Positions 1 through 4,469 of a DNA stretch of 7,238 bases are shown one piece after another. Within the stretch, counting starts at the first letter, position 1. The number at the start of each line of letters is the position of its first letter. This DNA comes from JANNHK01 sp034408875 (lineage in GTDB: Bacteria; Actinomycetota; Acidimicrobiia; IMCC26256; PALSA-610). Below the pieces are notes generated by a model that worked only from the letters and a program-made list of their open reading frames with translations, made no database searches and was not told the origin of the DNA. The stretch spans positions 1 to 7,238 of the forward strand of contig JAWXCJ010000301.1 of the NCBI GenBank assembly GCA_034408875.1. The letters run 5' to 3'. The translations under genes were made by a program, and so were the position numbers.

Positions 1-1
1 A

Positions 2-103
2 TCCGCCGATCGCGCCGCACTCAAATCACGCCGCAACCCGAACCACCCGCCACGCGACCCGCAGCCGGGCGACCCCGGTCACCGATCGGTGGATCGAGGC
101 TAA
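2..103 (+). CDS. Possible 3' end of an upstream gene (partial)
   Basis: Reading from base 2, this frame is open for 33 codons and ends at TAA (101-103). It shows coding-like codon choice, with most third positions G or C and Asn, Asp, His and Gln codons ending in C or G. The visible tail is Arg/Pro/Asp-rich and has no recognisable domain, so no function can be given. If real, its stop codon lies inside the -10 element of the next gene, the same arrangement seen with certainty at 3081-3086. The fragment is short and the other plus frames are also open here, so it may simply be non-coding upstream DNA. Confidence 0.3.
   Translation, partial: SADRAALKSRRNPNHPPRDPQPGDPGHRSVDRG
80..91. promoter_or_regulatory. 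12-bp perfect palindrome, candidate operator
   Basis: CACCGATCGGTG is identical to its reverse complement. It ends 9 nt before the TAAGTT -10 element (101-106), so it covers the zone where a -35 element or a dimeric regulator would sit. That placement suggests a binding site controlling the HEAT-repeat gene. No regulator is identifiable here, and a 12-bp palindrome in GC-rich DNA can arise by chance. Confidence 0.35.
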
Positions 104-106
104 GTT
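101..106 (+). promoter_or_regulatory. -10 element TAAGTT of a leaderless promoter
   Basis: TAAGTT fits the actinobacterial TANNNT -10 consensus. It is followed by a 6-nt spacer and then the ATG at 113, so transcription would begin at or next to the start codon. There is no Shine-Dalgarno at a good distance; a GAGG at 96-99 lies 13 nt from the ATG. No convincing -35 hexamer is visible. Confidence 0.55.
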
Positions 107-112
107 TCCCGG

Positions 113-1207
113 ATGCCTTCGGACCGAGAACGGGGCCGGGCGGAGGTGGTCCGGCGACGGTTCACTACGGCGGCCGTCGAACGCGTAGCGCGTGTGGGCT
201 TTGCCAACACGCCCGTGTCCGTGGTGCCCAGGGCGCGCGGTCACCTCCAGCGGTTCTTTTCCGACACGTCGTGGACCGTCGACGACGACGTCGCGCTCGC
301 GGCCGCGGTCGGGCCCGGCACCGGTTGGTTCACCGACGCACTCGAACCCGACCTGGTCGTTTCGTTCGGATGGCGTGGCGGCCGGTTCAAGGTCGACGTC
401 GAGTTCACGAGCGATGCGGAGACCGCAGCCGAGGAAACCACCGCCGATGCTGCACCCGCGCATTCGCGCACACTCGGCGACACGTTCGACGACACGATGG
501 TGATGGAAGTGGGCGGGCTTCCCACCGAGGTCCGGTTCCTCACTGGTCCCGGAACCGGCGGGAACGCGACCGTCGGCCGCACGTCGCCCGGAACCGACGC
601 GCGCGTCGTCGCGCTGTTCGACCGGTTCCCCGACGTCATGTCGGTGCAACTCGCACCGGGAATCGTGGCGGTCACGATCGCCGACGCGGAACACTGGCAC
701 GAAGTGTTGCTCCCGCTGTTCGACGAGGTGAGGTCCGGCTTCGTACCGGAGCGCCCGCCGGTCCCCGATCGGCAACTCGAACGGGCGCGCGCCGAGTTGG
801 GCGACATCCGCCCCGACGACCGCGGACTCGCGAAGCTCATCAGCGCCGCGTCGTCTCCCGACGCGGCGCAGCGCCGGGTCGCGGTAGCGCGCTTCGAGGG
901 CGGCGACATCACGGCCGCGCGCGGACCGTGGACCGCGGCCCTCGACGACCAGTCGCGCGCCGTGCGGCGGGCCGCGGCGCGGGCGATGGCCTACGCCCGG
1001 CGCTCGGAGCTGCGCGACCTGTTGGAGCGGGCCCTCGACGACAAAGACGCGTGTGTGCGCTACTACGGCCTCCGGGGCCTCGCCGCGATCGCCCCGTCGA
1101 CCGGCGTCGACCCGAGCCTGACCAAGATCGAAAAGCGCCGCCATGACGACGACCTGCGGGTCCGCGTCGCCGCCGCCTGGGCCCGAGTCGGCCAAACCCC
1201 CCCGTAA
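113..1207 (+). CDS. HEAT-repeat protein with probable Nfu_N-like segment (CvfC-like)
   Basis: This 364-aa cytoplasmic protein has no signal peptide or membrane segment. Residues 240-358 form about four helical HEAT-like repeats rich in Ala, Arg and Leu, for example around 272-300 and 301-330, with the typical pattern of Arg-Ala-Ala helices and Asp-Asp turns. Residues about 165-208 (Phe-Pro-Asp-Val-Met-Ser-Val, then Ile-Val-Ala-Val-Thr, then a Trp at 195 leading into a helix) resemble the C-terminal half of the Nfu/NifU N-terminal domain. That combination is known in the Gram-positive 'conserved virulence factor C' family. Residues 1-120 are unassigned and include a low-complexity Glu/Ala/Thr stretch (101-118). 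The NifU-type Cys motif is absent, so an iron-sulfur scaffold role is unlikely; protein-protein interaction through the HEAT repeats is the safer inference. The ATG is chosen because a TANNNT -10 lies 6 nt upstream. The gene converges on ku. Confidence 0.72.
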   Translation: MPSDRERGRAEVVRRRFTTAAVERVARVGFANTPVSVVPRARGHLQRFFSDTSWTVDDDVALAAAVGPGTGWFTDALEPDLVVSFGWRGGRFKVDVEFTSDAETAAEETTADAAPAHSRTLGDTFDDTMVMEVGGLPTEVRFLTGPGTGGNATVGRTSPGTDARVVALFDRFPDVMSVQLAPGIVAVTIADAEHWHEVLLPLFDEVRSGFVPERPPVPDRQLERARAELGDIRPDDRGLAKLISAASSPDAAQRRVAVARFEGGDITAARGPWTAALDDQSRAVRRAAARAMAYARRSELRDLLERALDDKDACVRYYGLRGLAAIAPSTGVDPSLTKIEKRRHDDDLRVRVAAAWARVGQTPP

Positions 1208-1232
1208 TTCTCGGTCGGGTTCCGACTGTGGG

Positions 1233-1276
1233 GCTCGCCGGCGCTCGCGCGTGAGATCGTCACCACTCCGGCGAGC
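1233..1276. terminator. Stem-loop between convergent genes, possible bidirectional terminator
   Basis: GCTCGCCGG (1233-1241) and CCGGCGAGC (1268-1276) form a perfect 9-bp stem, extendable outwards by two G-C pairs past a G-T position. The 26-nt loop carries a small inner stem (GTGA 1251-1254 with TCAC 1260-1263). It sits between the stop codons of the HEAT-repeat gene (1207) and ku (1295), where a shared terminator is expected. No T-tract follows on either strand, which is common in high-GC actinobacteria but lowers certainty. Confidence 0.42.
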
Positions 1277-1294
1277 TCCCGGCGACGCCGAGGC

Positions 1295-2149
1295 TTAGGC
1301 GGTGCGCTTCTTCTTGGCCGGGGCCTTGGCCGCCTTCTTGGTGGCCTTGGTCGCGCTGGGGTAACGGTCCTTGGCGGTGTCGGCCTTGGCGAGTGACGCT
1401 TCGAGCGCCGCGACGAGGTCGAGCACCTTGGCCGGTGCCTCCACCTCGGGCGCGGCGGTGATCTCCTCGCCCGCGGCCTTGCGCTCGATGAGATCCATCA
1501 GCTGGATGCGGTACTCGTCGTGGTACTTCTCGGGGTCGAAGTGATCGACGGCGAGTGACTCGATGAGCTGCTCGGCCATGAGCTTCTCGCGGTCGGTCAA
1601 CTCGACGTCGACGTCGGCAATGAGGTCTTCGCGTGCGACGACCTCGTCGGCGTAACGCATCGTCTCGACGCACAGCATGCCGTCGACGGGACGGATCGCG
1701 ACGAGCCGTTCCTTGCTGCGCATGATGACGCGGCCGATCGCTACCTTGTTCCGGTCGGCCATCGCCTGGGCTAGCAGCTTGTACGGCTTGGCGCCCCGAT
1801 CGTCGGGCACGAGGTAGTACGGCTGCTCGAAGTAGATCGGGTCGATCTCGGCGAGGTCGACGAACTCTTCGATCTCGATCGTGTGCGTGCCCTTGGGCTT
1901 GAGCACGTCGAGCTCGTCGCCTTCGACGATGACGTACCGGCCCTTCGAGATCTCGTAGCCGCGCCGGATCTTGTCGGCCGGTACTTCTTCGCCGGTCGCA
2001 TCCGACACCTTGCGGTAGCGGATGCGGGCGCCGGTGCCTGCTTCGAGCTGGTTGAAGCTCACGTCCTTGCTGCGGGTGGCAGTCACCATGCGGACGGGAA
2101 CCTGGACGAGACCGAAGCTGATCGCCCCGGTCCAGATCGCACTGGGCAT
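1295..2149 (-). CDS. ku: Ku, DNA end-binding protein of non-homologous end joining
   Basis: Bacterial Ku is a homodimeric ring that threads onto broken DNA ends and recruits LigD. This 284-aa product opens with the family hallmark Ala-Ile-Trp-Thr-Gly-Ala-Ile-Ser-Phe-Gly-Leu (4-14) and has a full beta-barrel core to about residue 200. It carries the conserved Phe-Asp-Pro-Glu-Lys-Tyr-His-Asp-Glu-Tyr motif (204-213), then a Val-Leu-Asp-Leu-Val-Ala-Ala-Leu helix (242-249). It ends in a Lys/Ala-rich tail (about 266-282) like the DNA-binding extension of mycobacterial Ku. Length is normal. A longer open frame runs upstream to 2284, but those codons lie inside the opposing polymerase gene. The ATG at 2149 is chosen because Ku homology starts there and a TACAAT -10 element ends 7 nt upstream, giving a leaderless mRNA. 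The ATG at 2158 overlaps that -10 and is unlikely. It is divergent from the polymerase gene, as in Mycobacterium. Confidence 0.96.
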   Translation of the reverse strand: MPSAIWTGAISFGLVQVPVRMVTATRSKDVSFNQLEAGTGARIRYRKVSDATGEEVPADKIRRGYEISKGRYVIVEGDELDVLKPKGTHTIEIEEFVDLAEIDPIYFEQPYYLVPDDRGAKPYKLLAQAMADRNKVAIGRVIMRSKERLVAIRPVDGMLCVETMRYADEVVAREDLIADVDVELTDREKLMAEQLIESLAVDHFDPEKYHDEYRIQLMDLIERKAAGEEITAAPEVEAPAKVLDLVAALEASLAKADTAKDRYPSATKATKKAAKAPAKKKRTA

Positions 2150-2154
2150 AGGGT
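2149..2154 (+). promoter_or_regulatory. -10 candidate TAGGGT for the polymerase gene
   Basis: TAGGGT fits TANNNT and ends 11 nt before the ATG at 2166, predicting a start near 2161-2162 and a leader of about 4 nt. There is no room for a Shine-Dalgarno in that leader. The element overlaps the first base of the ku start codon on the other strand. No clear -35 is seen. Confidence 0.4.
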
Positions 2155-2156
2155 CC

Positions 2157-2162
2157 ATTGTA
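2157..2162 (-). promoter_or_regulatory. -10 element TACAAT of the ku promoter
   Basis: On the minus strand TACAAT is followed by a 7-nt spacer and then the ku ATG (2149-2147). This is one of the best -10 matches in the window and predicts transcription starting at the A of the start codon. The upstream promoter half lies inside the polymerase coding sequence. Confidence 0.6.
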
Positions 2163-2165
2163 GGT

Positions 2166-3083
2166 ATGGCAGGGAGAACGACGGTCGAGGTCGAGGGCCG
2201 GGAGCTGGTGCTCTCGAATCTCGACAAGGTGTTGTTTCCGGCTTCAGGGTCTTGGGGGAACGGCTTCACCAAAGGCCAGGTCATCGACTACTACCGCCGC
2301 ATCGCCCCGGTGCTGCTCCCCCATCTCGCGGGGCGGCCGCCGACGCTGGTGCGGGCCCCCGACGGCGTCGGGGGCGAGCGCTTCTTCGAGAAGCGGTGCC
2401 CACCTCACCATCCCGACTGGGTGCGCACCGAAACGGTCGTCGGCGGCGGCGGCCACCAGGGGTGCATGATCGAGGAACTGCCCGCGCTCATCTGGCTCGC
2501 GAACCTGGCCGCACTCGAGCTGCACACGCACCAGTGGACGGTCGCCGACCCGACGCACCCGACCGCCGTCGTGATCGACCTCGACCCGGGACCCAAGGCG
2601 TCGGTGCTCGACTGTGCGCGCGTCGCGCTCGAACTGCGCGACATCGTCGAGCAGCTCGGCCTCGAACTCTTGGCCAAGACGTCGGGCGGCAAGGGCATGC
2701 ACCTCTCGATTCCGTTGAACACGGGCATCGCCAATGACGACGAGACGAAACGGTTCGCGCTCGCGCTCGGCCGGCTGCTCGAGTCGCGCGATCCCAAGCG
2801 CGTGACGGTCGACATGGCCAAGGACAAGCGACCCGGCCGCGTGTTCGTCGACTGGAGCCAGAACGACTCGGCCAAGACGACCGTGTCCGTGTACTCGATG
2901 CGCATCCAGGAACGGCCGCGGGTCTCGGCGCCTGTCACGTGGAACGAGGTCGACGACGCGCTCGCGGCGGGCGACCCCGACGCGCTCACCTTCGAAGCGC
3001 CGGACGCGCTGGAACGTATGGAGGCCGACGGCGACCTCTACGAGGGCAACCTCACCGTGCACCAAGAGCTCCCCGCGCTCTAG
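2166..3083 (+). CDS. ligD: Stand-alone LigD-type polymerase/primase domain (NHEJ polymerase)
   Basis: This 305-aa protein corresponds to the polymerase (PolDom, archaeo-eukaryotic primase-like) domain of LigD, which fills gaps and adds nucleotides, preferring ribonucleotides, at breaks held by Ku. Catalytic signatures are all present: Asp138-Leu-Asp140 in Val-Ile-Asp-Leu-Asp-Pro-Gly, the Ser-Gly-Gly-Lys-Gly-Met-His motif (173-179), and the third metal-binding Asp229 in Val-Phe-Val-Asp-Trp-Ser-Gln-Asn. Phe-Phe-Glu-Lys-Arg (73-77) and Asn-Leu-Ala-Ala-Leu-Glu-Leu-His (113-120) also match the family. The ligase domain (Lys-x-Asp-Gly) and the phosphoesterase domain are absent, so a partner ATP-dependent ligase must be encoded elsewhere. 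The ATG at 2166 starts the homologous N-terminus; an upstream extension to 2022 would run antisense through ku. ku diverges 16 bp away. The name ligD denotes homology to the domain, not a full LigD. Confidence 0.93.
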   Translation: MAGRTTVEVEGRELVLSNLDKVLFPASGSWGNGFTKGQVIDYYRRIAPVLLPHLAGRPPTLVRAPDGVGGERFFEKRCPPHHPDWVRTETVVGGGGHQGCMIEELPALIWLANLAALELHTHQWTVADPTHPTAVVIDLDPGPKASVLDCARVALELRDIVEQLGLELLAKTSGGKGMHLSIPLNTGIANDDETKRFALALGRLLESRDPKRVTVDMAKDKRPGRVFVDWSQNDSAKTTVSVYSMRIQERPRVSAPVTWNEVDDALAAGDPDALTFEAPDALERMEADGDLYEGNLTVHQELPAL

Positions 3084-3086
3084 CTT
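3081..3086 (+). promoter_or_regulatory. -10 element TAGCTT containing the polymerase stop codon
   Basis: TAGCTT fits TANNNT, and its first three bases are the TAG stop of the polymerase gene. A 6-nt spacer leads to the SDR start ATG at 3093, the same geometry as at 101-113. No Shine-Dalgarno precedes the ATG, which favours a leaderless transcript over read-through translation from the polymerase mRNA. Confidence 0.5.
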
Positions 3087-3092
3087 CGGTCG

Positions 3093-3836
3093 ATGGACCT
3101 CGCCGGCAAGATCGCCATCGTCACCGGAGCCAGCCGTGGTGTGGGCGCGGCCACGGCCGTGTTGCTCGCGGAGCACGGGTGCAAGGTGGTGTGCGCGGCC
3201 CGGGCGACCGACGCCGCGCCGCTCCCCATCCCGGGCACCATCGACGACACCGTGCGCCGTATCACCGACGCGGGCGGCGACGCGCTCGCGGTGCCTACCA
3301 ACCTCGCGCACGACGCCGAGATCGACGGCATGGTCGAGCGCACGGTCGCGTACTTCGGGGGCATCGACATCCTCGTCAACAACGCGGCGATCACCTTCCC
3401 CGGCGACCTCGAACTCGCGATGAAACGCTTCGATCTGGTGATGCAGGTCGACATGCGCGCGCCGCTCGTCGCGACGATCGCCGTCGTCCCGCACATGAAG
3501 GCTCGAGGCGGCGGCGCGATCGTGAACGTGTCGTCGCTGGCCGCGCTCACCTACTTCCCGGGCCTCATGGCGTACGGCATGGCCAAGGTCGCGATGGAGC
3601 ACATGACGATGTCGACCGCGGTCCAGCTGGCACCAGACAACATCGCGGTGAACACGTTCCGCATTGACCAACCGGTCGCGTCGGAAGGGTTCCTCTACAA
3701 CGCGCCCGAACTCGACCATTCGAGTTGGCTGCCGTCGGAACTCGCCGCGCGCGGGATCGCGTGGATGATCGAACAGCCCGTGTCGTACACCGGCAACAAC
3801 GCCGGCATGGCCGAGCTGCGCAAGCAGTACGAGTAG
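3093..3836 (+). CDS. Short-chain dehydrogenase/reductase, HSDL2-like
   Basis: This is a 247-aa classical-length SDR, predicted to be a soluble NAD(P)(H)-dependent oxidoreductase. The nucleotide-binding Thr-Gly-Ala-Ser-Arg-Gly-Val-Gly is at 11-18, Asn-Asn-Ala-Ala at 96-99, the catalytic Ser at 147/148, and Tyr161-Gly-Met-Ala-Lys165. The Leu-Pro-Ile-Pro-Gly-Thr-Ile insert (44-50) and the Val-Met-Gln-Val segment (116-119) resemble HSDL2-like and citronellol-dehydrogenase-like SDRs. The position normally held by the Asn of the Asn-Ser-Tyr-Lys tetrad is Asp120. The C-terminus (Tyr232-Thr-Gly) is typical. The substrate is unknown. The ATG lies 9 bp after the polymerase stop with no Shine-Dalgarno but with a leaderless -10. 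Co-orientation with the NHEJ polymerase is probably incidental. The gene converges on a minus-strand small gene with only 5 bp between stop codons. Confidence 0.9.
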   Translation: MDLAGKIAIVTGASRGVGAATAVLLAEHGCKVVCAARATDAAPLPIPGTIDDTVRRITDAGGDALAVPTNLAHDAEIDGMVERTVAYFGGIDILVNNAAITFPGDLELAMKRFDLVMQVDMRAPLVATIAVVPHMKARGGGAIVNVSSLAALTYFPGLMAYGMAKVAMEHMTMSTAVQLAPDNIAVNTFRIDQPVASEGFLYNAPELDHSSWLPSELAARGIAWMIEQPVSYTGNNAGMAELRKQYE

Positions 3837-3841
3837 TCGCT

Positions 3842-4138
3842 CTACTTGCGTACGAGGTCGAGGACGTCCTTGTACATGTCCAGGGCCGACCGCAGCGCGG
3901 CGATGTTGGCACCGTGCATGTGACTCGCGACCATCATCGTGACCATTTGGTCGGCCACGTCGACGCCGGTATCGCGTGGTGGCGTATTCACCGGCGACTC
4001 GTCCGGGCCGGGCGCCGGTGTCTCAGGACCGCTCGGCTCCATCGGCAACATGGCGCTCGACAGCGCCACCGCGGCGTCGTCGAACACCCCGCGCGCACGC
4101 GCCGCGCCGGAAACCAGTGAACCAATGGCGTCGGTCAT
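3842..4138 (-). CDS. 98-aa protein resembling terminal helices of flagellar rod/hook proteins
   Basis: The C-terminal helix (about 59-96: Val-Asp-Val-Ala-Asp-Gln-Met-Val, Ala-Asn at 77-78, then Ser-Ala-Leu-Asp-Met-Tyr) follows the pattern of the flagellar basal-body rod C-terminal domain (Val-Asn-Leu-Ala-Glu-Glu-Met-Val ... Ala-Asn ... Ala-Asp-Glu-Met). The N-terminal helix (2-29: Ala-Ile-Gly-Ser, Ser-Gly-Ala, Asp-Ala-Ala) resembles the rod N-terminal domain but lacks its Asn-x-Ala-Asn signature. Between them is only a Pro-rich linker (31-57) where FlgC or FlgG have beta domains. It is therefore a miniature or divergent rod-like protein; no other flagellar gene is nearby. The ATG has GGAGG at 4150-4154 (11 nt away) and overlaps the preceding stop as ATGA, so it is probably translationally coupled to the 82-codon gene. 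Function is unknown. Confidence 0.7.
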   Translation of the reverse strand: MTDAIGSLVSGAARARGVFDDAAVALSSAMLPMEPSGPETPAPGPDESPVNTPPRDTGVDVADQMVTMMVASHMHGANIAALRSALDMYKDVLDLVRK

Positions 4139-4383
4139 GAGCTGTACGCCCTCCGAGCGGATGCGACGGTCGACGGAGTCGCCGTCGCGTGTTCGAAGCG
4201 CAACATGGCCCCAACTCGATCCACCGCGGCCGACTTCGCCATGATCGGCGGCGGTTCGGGCAAGCGGATCTCGGCGATCGCCTGCGCCACCGCCTGTGCC
4301 ACCTCTTCGCGCGGGCTCCCGGCGGCGGCGCGCGCGATCGTGACCGCCGGCGCTCTGCTGGTGATATCGGCAATGCGTGTCAG
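4135..4383 (-). CDS. 82-aa small protein with apparent CTG start
   Basis: This frame has no ATG, GTG or TTG near its 5' end but reads as a sensible protein from a CTG at 4383-4381. It begins (M)Thr-Arg-Ile-Ala-Asp-Ile-Thr-Ser-Arg-Ala-Pro-Ala, has an Ala/Glu/Gln helix (about 24-40: Pro-Arg-Glu-Glu-Val-Ala-Gln-Ala-Val), a Leu-Pro-Glu-Pro-Pro-Pro turn (41-46) and a second helix (about 49-63). It ends at TGA overlapping the next gene's ATG as ATGA. GAGGAG (4391-4396) lies 7 nt before the CTG, an ideal Shine-Dalgarno distance. About four fifths of third positions are G or C. No family is recognised. Alternatives are a shorter product from GTG at 4302 or 4290 or ATG at 4242, or a frameshifted 5' part of the downstream gene, whose own frame is also open upstream. 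Pairing with a rod-like gene suggests the two proteins work together. Confidence 0.5.
   Translation of the reverse strand: MTRIADITSRAPAVTIARAAAGSPREEVAQAVAQAIAEIRLPEPPPIMAKSAAVDRVGAMLRFEHATATPSTVASARRAYSS
4150..4154 (-). promoter_or_regulatory. Shine-Dalgarno GGAGG of the 98-aa gene
   Basis: GGAGG lies within the end of the 82-codon gene, 11 nt before ATG 4138. It supports an independent, coupled translation start there and argues against the two frames being one broken gene. Confidence 0.5.
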
Positions 4384-4418
4384 AGCCGCGCTCCTCGGGA
4401 ACCCAAGCCCACCCGCAT
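4380..4418 (-). CDS. Putative 12-codon leader ORF overlapping the CTG start
   Basis: ATG at 4418-4416 opens a frame coding for Met-Arg-Val-Gly-Leu-Gly-Ser-Arg-Gly-Ala-Arg-Leu and ending in TGA (4382-4380). The stop overlaps the CTG start of the 82-codon gene as CTGA. A TACGGT -10 element lies 8 nt upstream, so the leader could be translated from a nearly leaderless mRNA and deliver ribosomes to the rare CTG start. The GAGGAG Shine-Dalgarno for the CTG lies inside it. This is an inference from spacing; the peptide itself is too short to judge. Confidence 0.3.
   Translation of the reverse strand: MRVGLGSRGARL
4391..4396 (-). promoter_or_regulatory. Shine-Dalgarno GAGGAG selecting a CTG start
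   Basis: GAGGAG is followed by a 7-nt spacer and CTG at 4383-4381. It is among the strongest ribosome-binding sequences in the window. The next alternative starts (TTG at 4373 in another frame, GTG at 4302 in this frame) are too far away to use it. Confidence 0.5.
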
Positions 4419-4426
4419 CGAATTCG

Positions 4427-4432
4427 ACCGTA
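4427..4432 (-). promoter_or_regulatory. -10 candidate TACGGT for the small operon
   Basis: TACGGT fits TANNNT. It begins directly after the hairpin at 4433-4460 and ends 8 nt before ATG 4418. It would give the small operon its own promoter just behind the upstream gene's terminator. No -35 is evident, since that position falls in the hairpin. Confidence 0.35.
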
Positions 4433-4460
4433 ACCGGCCCGGCCTTGAGGCCGGGCCGGT
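4433..4460 (-). terminator. Perfect 12-bp stem hairpin downstream of the secreted-protein gene
   Basis: ACCGGCCCGGCC (4433-4444) and GGCCGGGCCGGT (4449-4460) pair perfectly around a 4-nt loop. The stem begins 9 nt after the stop codon of the secreted-protein gene (4470), where an intrinsic terminator belongs. All but the outermost pair are G-C, and no T-run follows, so it is a GC-only hairpin of the kind frequent in actinobacteria. It separates that gene from the small operon downstream. Confidence 0.65.
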
Positions 4461-4469
4461 CTGGCTGAC

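Noticed and set aside
26..1195. Long minus-strand open frame opposite the HEAT-repeat gene
   Set aside because: It is Arg/Gly/His-rich with no domain pattern, as expected for an antisense shadow of a GC-rich gene; the plus frame has clear HEAT-like repeats.
2022..2165. N-terminal extension of the polymerase to 2022
   Set aside because: Family homology begins at the ATG at 2166, and the extension is antisense to the conserved Ku N-terminus.
2150..2284. N-terminal extension of Ku to 2284
   Set aside because: The extra residues are not Ku-like and lie inside the polymerase coding sequence; a -10 element at 2157-2162 would fall within the extension.
2244..3719. 491-codon minus-strand open frame across the polymerase and SDR genes
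   Set aside because: It overlaps two genes with intact catalytic motifs, and its own composition (Arg, His, Val, Asp) is that of a reverse-complement shadow.
4023..4373. Minus-strand frame starting at TTG 4373
   Set aside because: It is extremely Arg-rich, and the TTG is 17 nt from the Shine-Dalgarno; the adjacent frame from CTG 4383 gives a balanced protein at ideal spacing.
4380..4385. RF2-like programmed frameshift at CTC-TGA-C after GAGGAG
   Set aside because: A +1 shift would enter a long stretch with shadow-like composition before reaching the 98-codon gene; a CTG start in the overlapping frame explains the layout better.
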